From: Pseudomonas sp. MM211 | Lineage (GTDB): Bacteria; Pseudomonadota; Gammaproteobacteria; Pseudomonadales; Pseudomonadaceae | Assembly: GCF_020386635.1 (NCBI RefSeq) | Contig: NZ_CP081942.1 | Coordinates: forward strand, 4,650,001 to 4,714,000 | DNA: 64,000 nt | Direction of reading: 5' to 3' | Shown: piece by piece, positions 9,389 to 19,214 of the stretch | Layout of the letters: each line of letters starts with the position of its first letter | Numbering within the stretch: position 1 is the stretch's first letter | Notes under the pieces: generated by a model | Told to the model about the DNA's origin: nothing | Seen by the model: the letters and a program-made list of their open reading frames with translations, nothing else | Database searches by the model: none | Made by a program: the position numbers and the translations under genes

Positions 9389-10408
9389 ATGAAAACCCCA
9401 TCTGTCCTGCTTCTGGCAGGCACCCTGTTGGTTGCCGGCAGCGCCGCGCTACTGGCTCGAGTGCTGCTGGCACCGCCGCCTCCAGTGGTCGCAGCTGCAC
9501 CCATCGTCGAAGAGCCCAAGCCAACGCATCCGGCCATTCTGGTCGCCGCCCGTGACCTGCGCCCTGGCGACTTTATCGATGCCAGCGCGGTGGAGTGGCA
9601 AGCGAGCGACAGCGCCCATGACGAACGCCTGTACTACACGCGCAATCAAGCAGACCTCACCCACCTGACCGGCGCCAGCGTTCGCCGGTCGGTCGCCGCC
9701 GGTGTGCCGCTGACCAGTGCCCTGGTGGTCAAGTCCAACGAGCCTGGGTTCATCGCCACGGTGATCACCCCTGGCATGCGCGCCATCACCGTGCCCACCG
9801 ACCAGACGGCCAGTCAGTACAGCATGCTGACCTCGGGCGATCGGGTGGACGTGGTGGTCAACCTGCAGCGTGAAACCGAGCAGGACACCGGCAGCGTGCA
9901 AAGCAGTGACCTGGCAACGATGTTCGGCGCGGATCTTCCCAACCGCACGGATGAGCAGCGCCAACGCATGGTGAATCAGGTGCTCAGCATCCAGGCGCAG
10001 AATCAGGTGCCACGCCTGGCCTCCCAGACCCTGCTGCAGAACGTGCGCGTACTGTCGATCAACAACCTGGTGCGCAGCCCTCTGCAACCACGCCCGGAAG
10101 ATGAACCGAACGCCAAGAAGAATCCGGATGCCTATCCGCGCTCCGCGCCACAGACCGTCACCCTGGAAGTGCCACCCGCGTATGCCGAGCGCCTGGCGCT
10201 GGCCAGCCAGATCGGCACGCTGCAGTTAGCCCTGCGCAGCAGCCAGGAAGTCGGTGATGGGCAGGTCAGACCGGGTAACGGCCGCGTCACCACCCTGGCG
10301 CAGACCACCGGCGTCTACAGCGCTTCGGCGCCCTTCGCCAACCAGCGGCCGCTGGTGAAAACCTTCCATGGCGATACCAGCAACGTCGTGCAATTCGACT
10401 ACCAGTGA
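9389..10408 (+). CDS. cpaB: Flp pilus assembly protein CpaB/RcpC
   Basis: Periplasmic/inner-membrane Tad component, 339 residues. A signal anchor (MKTPSVLLLAGTLLVAG) is followed by a proline-rich stretch and a SAF-type domain (VAARDLRPGDFIDASAV). Next comes the RcpC core with the SGDRVDVVVN strand that family members share. It lies just after tadV and 46 nt before the secretin gene. The start at 9389 is preferred over the longer open frame from 9317, which overlaps tadV and lacks a signal peptide. Confidence 0.88.
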   Translation: MKTPSVLLLAGTLLVAGSAALLARVLLAPPPPVVAAAPIVEEPKPTHPAILVAARDLRPGDFIDASAVEWQASDSAHDERLYYTRNQADLTHLTGASVRRSVAAGVPLTSALVVKSNEPGFIATVITPGMRAITVPTDQTASQYSMLTSGDRVDVVVNLQRETEQDTGSVQSSDLATMFGADLPNRTDEQRQRMVNQVLSIQAQNQVPRLASQTLLQNVRVLSINNLVRSPLQPRPEDEPNAKKNPDAYPRSAPQTVTLEVPPAYAERLALASQIGTLQLALRSSQEVGDGQVRPGNGRVTTLAQTTGVYSASAPFANQRPLVKTFHGDTSNVVQFDYQ

Positions 10409-10454
10409 CGCGCCCGAGCGGTCAGCCCTCTTCTGCCAACAGAGAAACCGATAC

Positions 10455-12008
10455 ATGAAGTTCGCGCTCAAACACCTTGCCCTGCCGCTGGCCTGCCTGC
10501 TCGCCACCCCGGGGCTGGCGCATGCCGAATCCCAAGATGAGGCAGAGCTGCCTGTCGCCGAATCCGACAGCTACAACCCCGACCTCGACATGGCCTTCGC
10601 CCGCGACTACTACGAGCAGATGGGCCAGAGCGCGGAGGTGAAGGCACCTGTCGTGCGCCAACTGCGCAAATCGCTCAAGGCCGTCGAAGAAACCGACACC
10701 GTGCAGTTGGTGGTCAATCAGGGCCGCCTGCTGCAACTGCCACGGGAAGCCACCAACGTCATGGTGGCCAACCCGAGCGTCGCCAGCTTCCAGGTCGCCT
10801 CGCCCGGCAGCGTGTTCGTCTTTGCCAAGATTCCCGGCACCACCACCCTCTATGCGCTGGACGGCAACGACGAAGTGGTCGCCGCTGTCCAGCTTGTCGC
10901 CAAGCCGAACATCGTCGCGCTGACGCGTCTGGGCGAACAGATCGCCAATGAGATCCCCGGCGCCAAGGTCGAATTCGTGCCGTCCGGCAGCAGCCTGATC
11001 GTGCGCGGCAGTGTGCGCACACCGCAGCAGGCCAAGCAGGTCATGGACAGTGTCGAGGCCAACCTCGGTGCCCGCTCCAGCCAGGCTGGCGGTGGCGGCG
11101 GTCAAGCTCCCGCCCAGGCCGGCGCCAATGGCCAGGCGCCCGCGCCGCGCGTGATCAACCAGCTCAAGGTCGAGCTGTCGGCGCAGATCAACATCAGCGT
11201 GCGTATCGTCGAGGTCTCGCGCAGCCTGACCACGTCGCTGGGGCTGAACTGGGAATCGACCTTCACCAGCGCCCGCGGTGATTCCCTGTTCCGTACCGGC
11301 GGCAATATCTTCGATGCTGCCACCAACCGGCTGGCCGACACCGTCACCGATGCGACAGGTGCCGGTACCGGTGCGGTGCTTGGCGGTGGTCGTACCCGTG
11401 GCCGCTCCAGCGTTTCGGCGATTCTGACCGCGCTGTCCGAAGACGGTCTGGCGACCATCCTGGCCGAGCCCAACCTGACCGCCATGTCCGGTGAAACCGC
11501 CGGTTTCGCAGCCGGTGGTGAAGTGCCCATCGTCACCTTCGTCAACAACAGCGTGAACATCGACTTCAAGCAGTACGGCGTGATCATGCGCATGACCCCG
11601 ACCCTGCTGTCGCCCAACCGCATCAGCCTGCACGTGGCCCCGGAAGTCAGCGACCTGTCCGACGACGGCGCCGTGGAGCTCGACGGCTTCACCATCCCGG
11701 CCTTCAAGGTACGCCGTGCCGACACCACGGTTGAGCTGGCCAGTGGTCAGAGCTTCGCCCTGGCCGGCATGCTGCGCAGCAGCATCACCCAGCAGGTCAC
11801 CAGCGTGCCGGGCCTGAAGAGCATTCCGGTGCTCGGTCGCTTCTTCGAAACCGAGACCAGCGAACAAAGCGACAACGAACTGGTGATCATCGCCACCGCC
11901 TACGTGGTCGAGCCAACCACGCCCGGCGCCTTGCAGACGCCCGGCCGCGGCATTCGCGCCCTGGACAACATGCTGCCGACCCAGGCCGCCGCCGGCTACC
12001 TGTTCTAA
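10455..12008 (+). CDS. cpaC: Tad secretin CpaC/RcpA
   Basis: Outer-membrane secretin channel of the Flp pilus, 517 residues. It has a signal peptide with an Ala-His-Ala cleavage region, a pilus-type N-terminal domain (LQLPREATNVMVANPSVASF), a BON-like domain (about 155-195), a Gly/Ala/Pro-rich linker, and a C-terminal secretin domain with the conserved strands GEVPIVTF and VPGLKSIPVLGRFF. Start 10455 is preceded by an AGAGAAA ribosome-binding site. Confidence 0.93.
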   Translation: MKFALKHLALPLACLLATPGLAHAESQDEAELPVAESDSYNPDLDMAFARDYYEQMGQSAEVKAPVVRQLRKSLKAVEETDTVQLVVNQGRLLQLPREATNVMVANPSVASFQVASPGSVFVFAKIPGTTTLYALDGNDEVVAAVQLVAKPNIVALTRLGEQIANEIPGAKVEFVPSGSSLIVRGSVRTPQQAKQVMDSVEANLGARSSQAGGGGGQAPAQAGANGQAPAPRVINQLKVELSAQINISVRIVEVSRSLTTSLGLNWESTFTSARGDSLFRTGGNIFDAATNRLADTVTDATGAGTGAVLGGGRTRGRSSVSAILTALSEDGLATILAEPNLTAMSGETAGFAAGGEVPIVTFVNNSVNIDFKQYGVIMRMTPTLLSPNRISLHVAPEVSDLSDDGAVELDGFTIPAFKVRRADTTVELASGQSFALAGMLRSSITQQVTSVPGLKSIPVLGRFFETETSEQSDNELVIIATAYVVEPTTPGALQTPGRGIRALDNMLPTQAAAGYLF

Positions 12009-12019
12009 GGAGAATCGTC

Positions 12020-12670
12020 ATGCCCGTTCGCCCCCTGCTTTCCCTGTTGGCGCTCTCCGCCCTGCTCGTCGGCTGCGACCACCAACTCAACCAGATGCGC
12101 GAAAACCGCTTTACCCCGTTCAAGACCGCACAAGCGCCAACGGTCGCACCGTCGGCGCTGGTCGCCTCGCTAAAGGCCAGCGGCAATGGCAGCCTCACCG
12201 CCGACTCGCTGGAAAACCTCAACACCCTGCTGCGCGTGCAGGGCCGTCTGCGCCAGCAAACACTGACGCTGCAGCCCTACACGCCAAGCGGCGAACGCCT
12301 GGCCCAGCGCCTGGCCAGCGTACTGCGCGAACAGGGCGCCGTCGCCGAGCAGGTCACCGTCATGCCTTCACGCCTGGAGGCTCCCGAGGCCAAGGAATGG
12401 GATCTGCAGGTGGTCTCTGAGGCCCTGGTGGTCAAGGTACCGGACTGCTCTATCGCTGATGCCAAGGCCTGGACGGTAAAGCCCTATCAGGCGGTCGGCC
12501 CACTCGGTTGCAGCAACCGCGCCAACATCGCCGCAATGGTCTCCGAGCCGCGTGACCTGATACGCCCACAAGCACTGGACGGCGGCGATGGCAGGGCCGC
12601 GGTGAATGCCGTTGGCCGCTACCACGACGACGAAGTCCGCGAACTGCTCGACATCGACTTCCAGGACTGA
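12020..12670 (+). CDS. cpaD: Tad lipoprotein CpaD/RcpB-like
   Basis: Predicted outer-membrane lipoprotein (lipobox LLVGC, Cys20) of 216 residues, thought to help the secretin. The family-like C-terminal motif GCSNRANIAAMVSEPRDLIRP is visible across 158-178. The start has a strong TAAGGAG site, 12 nt after the secretin stop. The N-terminal half is poorly conserved, so the assignment rests on the C-terminal motif and position between secretin and tadZ. Confidence 0.8.
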   Translation: MPVRPLLSLLALSALLVGCDHQLNQMRENRFTPFKTAQAPTVAPSALVASLKASGNGSLTADSLENLNTLLRVQGRLRQQTLTLQPYTPSGERLAQRLASVLREQGAVAEQVTVMPSRLEAPEAKEWDLQVVSEALVVKVPDCSIADAKAWTVKPYQAVGPLGCSNRANIAAMVSEPRDLIRPQALDGGDGRAAVNAVGRYHDDEVRELLDIDFQD

Positions 12671-12702
12671 GCCACCAGGCCCGCCGCCAAGAGATCCGCG
12701 AC

Positions 12703-13929
12703 ATGAACGACACCACGCTTTCCTCGCACACCGATTCATCCACGCTGATGCTGTTCGCCGCCAGCGCCGAAGATGCCGGCCGTTTCGGCGAGCAGTTGCT
12801 GCGCCTTGGCCTGGATGCCGGGCTGGCCCGTGCGGGCGGCATCGCCGCCGCCATCACCTGGAGCCGCGACAACGCACCACCGCAAGTGCTGATCGTGGAT
12901 ATCGACGGCGACCCGCTACCGCTGCAGTCACTGGCTGAACTGGGTGAGCTCTGCGATCCGGCCTGCCATATCGTGGTCATCGGCAGCAAACAGGATGTCG
13001 ACCTGTACCGCACCCTGCTACACAGCGGCGTGTTCGATTACCTGATCAAGCCGGTGCCCCTCGATCTGCTGGCTGCGACCCTGGGCCGCGCCCGCGCCGG
13101 GCATGCCACTGGCCACGGCGCCCGTAGCGGTCGCACCATCGCCATCAGCGGTGCCTCCGGCGGTTGCGGTGTCAGTACGGTCGCCGCCAGCCTAGCCCAA
13201 CTGCTGTCGCAGGAACGCCATATGGCCACCGCCGTGGTGGATTTCGACCGCAGCAATGGCGATCAGAATCTGCTCCTCGGTTATGACGGCGAGGCCGGCC
13301 TGGCCGGTGCCCTGAGCAGCGGCGAGATCGACAGCCGCCTGCTGCAACGCGCCATGGGCCAGATCAACGAGCGCCTGCACCTGCTGGCGCAGACGCCGAA
13401 CCTGCGCCCCGAGCAGAACTTCAGCAGCGAGCACCTGCTACACCTGGGCGCCAACCTCTGCCACATGTTCAACCAGGTGATCTGGGATCTGCCCGCCGGC
13501 CGCCCGCATGGCAGCCTCGATGTGCTAGCGCATGCGCAGACGCGCATTCTGCTCACCGACCTGACCGTGCAGGACGCGCGCAACCTGCACCGCCTGCTGC
13601 GCGAGATCGGCGACGAGAGCGACGGCCAGCACCTGCTGCTGGTGGCCAACGCCACGCGTGGCAACCACGCCGGCATCGTCGAGCGCAGCCAGTTCGAGGA
13701 GTTCGTCGAGCGGCGCATCGACCTGCAACTGCCCTATGCCGGCCCGGCCCTGGCCAGCAGCCTGCTCACCGGCTCGCTACGCCTGGACGCAGCACCCGCG
13801 CTGCAACTGGCCCTGCAAGACCTCGCTGACCTGGCCACCGGGCATACGCCAAAGCGCGCCACGGTCGCACCGGACAACCTGCTGACGCGCCTCAAACGCG
13901 TGCTGAACCGCCAGCCTTCAGCGGCTTGA
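12703..13929 (+). CDS. tadZ: Tad localisation ATPase-like protein TadZ/CpaE
   Basis: Cytoplasmic ParA/MinD-like protein that places the Tad machine at a cell site; 408 residues. The N-terminal half is an atypical receiver-like domain (LIVDIDGDPLP, then LIKPVP). The C-terminal half is a P-loop fold with GASGGCGVST at 150-159, where Val157 stands in place of the usual lysine of the deviant Walker A motif. The rest of the fold (VVDFDRSNGDQNLLLG, VIWDLPAGR) is present. ATP hydrolysis is therefore uncertain. Confidence 0.88.
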   Translation: MNDTTLSSHTDSSTLMLFAASAEDAGRFGEQLLRLGLDAGLARAGGIAAAITWSRDNAPPQVLIVDIDGDPLPLQSLAELGELCDPACHIVVIGSKQDVDLYRTLLHSGVFDYLIKPVPLDLLAATLGRARAGHATGHGARSGRTIAISGASGGCGVSTVAASLAQLLSQERHMATAVVDFDRSNGDQNLLLGYDGEAGLAGALSSGEIDSRLLQRAMGQINERLHLLAQTPNLRPEQNFSSEHLLHLGANLCHMFNQVIWDLPAGRPHGSLDVLAHAQTRILLTDLTVQDARNLHRLLREIGDESDGQHLLLVANATRGNHAGIVERSQFEEFVERRIDLQLPYAGPALASSLLTGSLRLDAAPALQLALQDLADLATGHTPKRATVAPDNLLTRLKRVLNRQPSAA

Positions 13930-13942
13930 GAGGACTACGCGC

Positions 13943-15304
13943 ATGCTCATTCGTCACCCACAAAACAACCGCAAGCCGGTGGCCGTGCAACAGCCCACCA
14001 CGGCCGAGCCCCAGGACGTACGCGCCACCAGCGTACAACGCAGCGCCCAGGGCAAGCCCGCCGATAGCCACAGCACGCACAATCGCAAGCTGATCCGCGG
14101 CTACCTGTACGACCAGATCGACCCGCTCAAGGCCGCTGCCATGGGCCGCGACAAGTTGCGCGTGCAGATCGAGTCGATGATCCGCCGCATCTGCGACGAC
14201 AACCGCCTGCAGCTGTCGCGCCAGGAAGAGGAAGCCATCGCCGAGGAGATGCTCAACGAGATGGTCGGCATCGGGCCGATCCAGCCGTTGCTGGCCGACG
14301 ACTCAGTGAACGATATTCTGGTCAACGGTGCCGGCCAGGTATTCGTCGAACGCTTCGGCAAGCTGGAGCTGTCATCGATCACCTTCGTCGATGAAGAGCA
14401 CGTGCTCAACACCGCCCAGCGCATCGCCGCAGCGGTCGGCCGACGCATCGACGAAAGCCACCCGATGGTCGATGCGCGCCTGGCCGATGGCAGCCGGGTC
14501 AACGTCATCACCTATCCGTTGGCGATCGACGGCACCACCATCTCCATCCGTAAGTTCATGCGTCGCAACATGTCCCTGGAAATCCTCGCCGAGCGCGGCG
14601 CGATGTCCATGGAGATGGCCCTGGTGCTGCAACGCGCGATGCAGGCCAAGCTCAACATCATCGTCTCCGGCGGTACCGGCGCGGGCAAGACCACGATGCT
14701 CAACGCGCTGTCACAGAAGATCAGTGAAGACGACCGCATCATCACCATCGAAGACGCCGCCGAACTGCAACTGCAGCAGATCCACGTGGTACGCCTGGAA
14801 ACCCGTCCGGTGAGCGCCGAAGGCACCGGCAAGGTCGACCAGCGCGATCTGGTGCGCAACGCCCTGCGCATGCGCCCCGACCGCATCATCCTCGGCGAGG
14901 TGCGCGGCGGCGAGTGTTTCGACATGCTCCAGGCGATGAATACCGGGCACGACGGTTCGCTGTGTACCGTGCACTCCAACACCCCGCGCGACGCCATCAT
15001 GCGCCTGGAAAACATGGTGATGATGGCCAGCATGCAGTTGCCGCTGGAAGCCATTCGCCGGCAGATCGCCAGTGCCGTCAACCTCATCGTGCAGATCGAG
15101 CGGATGCGCGATGGCGCCCGCCGTGTGGTATCCATCACCGAAATCTGCGGGATGGAAAACGACGTGATCCAGACCCAGGAACTGTTCAGTTTCAAGACCA
15201 GCAGCGTCGACGCCAAGGGCCGCCTCACCGGCCAGTACGCCTCGAGTGGTCAACGCCCGCACTTCTACAGCGCCCATGCGCACCTGTTCGAAGGTCAGGT
15301 CTGA
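13943..15304 (+). CDS. tadA: Tad secretion ATPase TadA/CpaF
   Basis: Hexameric motor ATPase that powers Flp pilus assembly, 453 residues. It has an N-terminal domain (EEEAIAEEMLNEMVGIGPI), Walker A GGTGAGKTT at about 243-251, an Asp box (DRIITIEDAAELQL), Walker B (DRIILGEVRGGE) and a His box (TGHDGSLCTVHSN). All motifs of the CpaF branch are intact. The stop overlaps the tadB start by 1 nt. Confidence 0.95.
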   Translation: MLIRHPQNNRKPVAVQQPTTAEPQDVRATSVQRSAQGKPADSHSTHNRKLIRGYLYDQIDPLKAAAMGRDKLRVQIESMIRRICDDNRLQLSRQEEEAIAEEMLNEMVGIGPIQPLLADDSVNDILVNGAGQVFVERFGKLELSSITFVDEEHVLNTAQRIAAAVGRRIDESHPMVDARLADGSRVNVITYPLAIDGTTISIRKFMRRNMSLEILAERGAMSMEMALVLQRAMQAKLNIIVSGGTGAGKTTMLNALSQKISEDDRIITIEDAAELQLQQIHVVRLETRPVSAEGTGKVDQRDLVRNALRMRPDRIILGEVRGGECFDMLQAMNTGHDGSLCTVHSNTPRDAIMRLENMVMMASMQLPLEAIRRQIASAVNLIVQIERMRDGARRVVSITEICGMENDVIQTQELFSFKTSSVDAKGRLTGQYASSGQRPHFYSAHAHLFEGQV

Positions 15305-16293
15305 TGGACGCCGTACTCGATCTGCTAACGCTGCTGGTGTTCGCCGGGGTGATCCTCGCCGTACTGGCAGCCCGCAGCCTGTCCTCCCGTAACCTGCGCG
15401 ACAAGGCGACGGTTCAGCATCTGGAAAAGCTCAAGGGCGAGCTGGATGGGCAGGCGCGCGAGGCCAAGCCCCAGGTTTCACTCGACGGCATCCTGCGCGA
15501 AATGCAGCAAGCACCGTTCGCCGACCTGCCCGTGATCGGCCCGCGTCTCGCCCGCCTGTGGCTCGGCCTCAGCGTGCTCGGCTGGCGCGAGAGCCTGCCG
15601 ATGCGCGTGGCCCTGACTGCGTTGCTCAGCCTCATCGGTGGCGTGCTGCTGGGCCGCGAAACGCCGTTCCCGGTGCTCGCCAGCCTGCTGCTGACGCTGC
15701 TGTTCTTCAGCGTGCTGGCCACCCTGGGCTACCGCAGCGGCCTGGCTAAACACCTGAACGAACTCAAGCAGAGCCTGCCGGAAGCCATCGATGCGATTAC
15801 CCGCACCGCCCGCGCTGGCGTGCCGGTGAGCAATGCCTTCGCCCTGGTCGCCCCCAACCTGGCCGGCCCGCTGGCCCTGGAGTTCGCCCTGATCGACAAC
15901 TGGCTGCGTATCGGCGTGCCGCTGCGCCAGGCCATGCAGGACTCGGCCCAGCGCATCCCGCTCAACGAATACCGTTTCTTCGCGGTGATCCTGATCATCA
16001 ACCAAGAAGCCGGTGGCCGCCTCGGGGAAACCCTCGACCGCCTCTCGGCGACTCTGCGTGACCGCCATGAGCTGCACCTGAAGATCCAGGCAAAAACCTC
16101 GGAGGCACGCGCCTCGGCGAAAATCGTCGCCTCGCTGGTGCCGCTGGCACTCGGTTACATGTACCTGAACTCGCCGCGCGACTTTCACTTCCTGCTCGGC
16201 GACCCAACCGGTAACAGCGTGCTGTTCTACGCCTTCGGCAGTGTTGCCCTGGGCCTGACTCTCACCCACTTCATGGTTCGGAGGGTGTCATGA
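15304..16293 (+). CDS. tadB: Tad inner-membrane platform protein TadB
   Basis: GspF-like membrane platform subunit of 329 residues. The GspF/T2SSF signature ALITRTARAGVP-like stretch (AIDAITRTARAGVPVSNAFA) and AVILIINQEAGGRLGETLDRLS are visible, with membrane helices at both ends and near 100-140. The start at 15304 (MDAVLDLLTLLVF) overlaps the tadA stop by 1 nt; the much longer open frame upstream is antisense-like noise inside tadA. It acts with TadC. Confidence 0.92.
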   Translation: MDAVLDLLTLLVFAGVILAVLAARSLSSRNLRDKATVQHLEKLKGELDGQAREAKPQVSLDGILREMQQAPFADLPVIGPRLARLWLGLSVLGWRESLPMRVALTALLSLIGGVLLGRETPFPVLASLLLTLLFFSVLATLGYRSGLAKHLNELKQSLPEAIDAITRTARAGVPVSNAFALVAPNLAGPLALEFALIDNWLRIGVPLRQAMQDSAQRIPLNEYRFFAVILIINQEAGGRLGETLDRLSATLRDRHELHLKIQAKTSEARASAKIVASLVPLALGYMYLNSPRDFHFLLGDPTGNSVLFYAFGSVALGLTLTHFMVRRVS

Positions 16294-17252
16294 ACGCGCT
16301 GTTCAACGACCCGCTGGCCACCGCAGCGATGGCCATTCTGCTGGCCGGTATCGGCTTGCTGCTGATCGGTCTGCACCATCGTCGGCAACTTACGCCGCTG
16401 CGTGATCGCCTGCTCGGCACCGCACAGGCCGAACAGGCACCGCGCCAGGCCGATGACATTCTGCGCGGCCAGGGGCTGCAACTGCCGCCACGCCTGCTGG
16501 CCTTGCTGTTGCCAGTGGCACGTTTCGGCGAAAGCCTGGCCGGCACCGCCAACGACCGGCAGAAGCTGCGGCGTCTGCTGATCATGGCCGGGTTCCGCAG
16601 CCAGGAAGCACTCGGCCTGCTGATGGCGGGCAAGTATGCATTGGGTCTGCTGCTGGCGCTGGTGGTGCTGTTCGGCATCCTCGAGCCCGGCTCGCGGATG
16701 GGCCTCAACGGCCTGGCCGGCGGCTTGCTCGCCCTGTTCGCCGGCACCACCCTGCCGGAAGTCGGCCTGAAGATGCGCAGCGCACAACGCGGCGAACGCC
16801 TGGAGCGCAACCTGCCCGACGGCCTCGACCTGATGGTGATCTGCGCCGAAGCCGGTCTGCCGCTGGGCCGCGTGCTGCAAGTGGTGGCCAAGGAACTGGT
16901 GCTGTCGGCGCCGGAGCTGGCCGACGAGCTGCGCTACACCTATGCCGAACTGCAGATTCTCAGCGACCGCCCACGGGCGCTGCTGAACCTCGCCGAACGC
17001 ACCGGGGTCAGCGGTATCGAGAGCATGGTGGCGACCCTGATCCAGGCCGAGCGCTACGGCACGCCGCTGTCCCAGGCACTGCGCACGATTTCCGAGGAAA
17101 GCCGCAAAACGCTGATCCTCACCCTGGAAGAACGCGCCGGCAAACTGCCGGCCCAGCTCAGCGTGCCGTTGATGACGCTGATCCTGCCCCCCATCGTGGC
17201 GATGATGGGCGCACCCGCCATGGTGCGCGTCATCCGCCTGCTCAGCCAATGA
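16290..17252 (+). CDS. tadC: Tad inner-membrane platform protein TadC
   Basis: Second GspF-like platform protein, 320 residues, in ATGA overlap with tadB and with tadD. It has an N-terminal helix, paired helices near 110-155, the motif LPDGLDLMVICAEAGLPLGR and a C-terminal hydrophobic end (LMTLILPPIVAMMGAPAMV). Confidence 0.92.
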   Translation: MNALFNDPLATAAMAILLAGIGLLLIGLHHRRQLTPLRDRLLGTAQAEQAPRQADDILRGQGLQLPPRLLALLLPVARFGESLAGTANDRQKLRRLLIMAGFRSQEALGLLMAGKYALGLLLALVVLFGILEPGSRMGLNGLAGGLLALFAGTTLPEVGLKMRSAQRGERLERNLPDGLDLMVICAEAGLPLGRVLQVVAKELVLSAPELADELRYTYAELQILSDRPRALLNLAERTGVSGIESMVATLIQAERYGTPLSQALRTISEESRKTLILTLEERAGKLPAQLSVPLMTLILPPIVAMMGAPAMVRVIRLLSQ

Positions 17253-18115
17253 TGCGAGAACCCGTCATGCCTTCGTACCACACCGCCCTGCTGCCACTGC
17301 TGCTCACCCTGACCCTGAGCGGCTGCGCCAGCCTCACGTCGCTCTCGCAACCGGCGCTAGACAAAGAGGCCGGCGAGGCCCTGCGCCTGGCTCACACCCT
17401 GCGCGACAACCAGCGTTTCCAGGCCGCCGACGAGGTGTATGCACGCATGGATGAACGCGGTCAGCTCAAGGGCAGCTATGTGCTCGAGTACGCCAGCGTT
17501 GCCGCCAACGTGCGCCCCGCCAAAGAAGCCCTGCCGCTGTACCTGCGCGCCCGTGACGAACTCGGCGGCGATGCCAGTGCCCTGCCGGCATCGCAAAGCG
17601 TAGCGCTCTGCTCTGGCCTGGGCCGCGCCCGCCTAGCCTTGGGCCAGGCTGCGCTGGCCGAAGGCGACTTCCGCTGCGCCACCGACGCGCAGCCGAATAA
17701 CCTGCAGGCGCTCAACGGCCTCGGCGTCGCCTACAACCTGCAAAAGCGCGACGAGGACGCCCGTCAGCAATTCGAAAAGGCGCTGGCCATCGACCCCGGC
17801 TACAGCCCCGCACTGAACAACCTGGCACTGTCCTGGCTGGCCAGCGGCGACAGCAGCCGCGCCATCGGCCTGCTCAATCAGGCCCGCGGCCAGGGCGACA
17901 TTTCCCTGCAACTCAACCTGGCGCTGGCCTATGTCTTCTCCGGACATGAAGACACCGCCAAGGCCGTGCTGCTGGAAAGCCTGGAAGCGGACTATGCCGG
18001 CACCATTCTCGAGCAGTTCCGTACCGCCCGTGCCCGGGTGAATGCGGGTGCGCCCCTGGCCAGTGAACTGCTGGCTGCCAGCCAGCAACCCCTGGCCCTG
18101 AGCGAGCAGAACTAA
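17249..18115 (+). CDS. tadD: TPR lipoprotein TadD
   Basis: Predicted lipoprotein (lipobox LSGCAS) with tetratricopeptide repeats, thought to act as the pilotin/assembly factor of the Tad secretin. TPR units are visible at about 150-185 (LNGLGVAYNLQKRDEDARQ) and 185-220 (LNNLALSWLASGDSSRAIG). 288 residues. Overlaps the tadC stop by 4 nt; a second ATG at 17252 or 17267 could be the true start. Confidence 0.88.
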   Translation: MMREPVMPSYHTALLPLLLTLTLSGCASLTSLSQPALDKEAGEALRLAHTLRDNQRFQAADEVYARMDERGQLKGSYVLEYASVAANVRPAKEALPLYLRARDELGGDASALPASQSVALCSGLGRARLALGQAALAEGDFRCATDAQPNNLQALNGLGVAYNLQKRDEDARQQFEKALAIDPGYSPALNNLALSWLASGDSSRAIGLLNQARGQGDISLQLNLALAYVFSGHEDTAKAVLLESLEADYAGTILEQFRTARARVNAGAPLASELLAASQQPLALSEQN

Positions 18116-18117
18116 GC

Positions 18118-18636
18118 ATGCGCCGGGCTACCCTGCGCGCCCTGCTGCGCGACCAGCAAGGCGTCACCGCGATAGAGACCGCACTGATCCTGCCGGTGCT
18201 GCTGTTTGGTGTGATGATGCTCTTCGAACTGTCGCGCATCAGCCTGATGATCGGCGTCGGCAGCCTGTCACTGGAGCGTGCCCTGCAGGACTTTCGCCAG
18301 GAACGCGCCTTTTACACGCAAACACCAGAAGTGCTGCAGGAAGCCATCGAGCAGCGCTTGATCGATTCGTCCTACGGCTTCCTTACCGAAGACAACTTCG
18401 AGGTCGATGTACTGGCCTTCGACAACCTGCGCCGCTTCGGCGGTGGCGAAGCGGATGAAGAACAGGACGCCACTGACCGCTCGCCTCCCGTACTCAGCGT
18501 CACCGTCGACCTGACTCAGGCGTTCATGACCCCGCTGCCGGCCCTGTTCGGCCTCGGTGATGCCTTCCAGTACCAGTACCGGCAACTGCTCGGCAGCCTG
18601 ACCAGCGACCGGGAAAAGGAGGAGGACGCGCAATGA
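18118..18636 (+). CDS. tadE: Pseudopilin TadE
   Basis: Minor pseudopilin of 172 residues. The short leader ends in DQQG and is followed by VTAIETALILPVLLFGVMML, the TadE-type segment with Glu at +5 that TadV would process. The remainder is an extracytoplasmic domain. It starts 2 nt after the tadD stop and overlaps the next gene by 4 nt. Confidence 0.88.
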   Translation: MRRATLRALLRDQQGVTAIETALILPVLLFGVMMLFELSRISLMIGVGSLSLERALQDFRQERAFYTQTPEVLQEAIEQRLIDSSYGFLTEDNFEVDVLAFDNLRRFGGGEADEEQDATDRSPPVLSVTVDLTQAFMTPLPALFGLGDAFQYQYRQLLGSLTSDREKEEDAQ

Positions 18637-19214
18637 TCGCCTCACGCCGTAAGCAACGCGGCAATGCCCTGGTGGAAACCGCGTTGATCCTGCCGCTGCT
18701 GATCGGTAGCGCGGTCATCATCGCCGACCTCTACAACATCAATCAGGCCCGCGCTTACATGGAGCAGTCGGCCCATACCGTCGCCAGCACCTTGGCCATG
18801 CAGAACCGCCTGGACAAGGACAGCCTGCAGGCGCTCACCGAGCAGAGCGCAGCCCCTGGCGCGCTGGGCGAGTACGAACTGGTCATCAGCCGGGTCATGC
18901 TCGACCGCAGCATGCCCTGGAAGCCGCTGTATCGCGGCAATGTCGAAGGCATCTGCCCGGAGCTCTACACCGATGGTCACTACAACGGCGAGCTACCCGA
19001 AGAGGCTCCCGCCACAGAGGACGACGAAGCACCGCCGAACACCTCCCTGGTGGTCGTGCAACTGTGCCGCAACAGCGACAACCTGGCCCTCACCAGCGCC
19101 CTGATCGCCGAGAAGGATATCCAGACCATCTCCTTCGCGCGCATGAGCTACAACGACATCGAACTGGACGAACCTCTCAGCGAAGAAGTCGGGATCAAGG
19201 ACGAGGACAGCTGA
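18633..19214 (+). CDS. tadF: Pseudopilin TadF/TadE-like
   Basis: Second minor pseudopilin, 193 residues, with the leader RKQRG and the hydrophobic stretch NALVETALILPLLIGSAVII. It has an acidic C-terminal half with two cysteines (GICPEL, VQLCRNSD). It is the last gene of the flp-tad operon; no clear terminator follows, and 267 bp of unassigned sequence separates it from the DUF454 gene. Confidence 0.82.
   Translation: MIASRRKQRGNALVETALILPLLIGSAVIIADLYNINQARAYMEQSAHTVASTLAMQNRLDKDSLQALTEQSAAPGALGEYELVISRVMLDRSMPWKPLYRGNVEGICPELYTDGHYNGELPEEAPATEDDEAPPNTSLVVVQLCRNSDNLALTSALIAEKDIQTISFARMSYNDIELDEPLSEEVGIKDEDS

Noticed and set aside
10422..11867. 481-residue minus-strand open frame
   Set aside because: Antisense to the secretin gene; composition rich in Gly/His/Ala/Asp with no recognisable domain.
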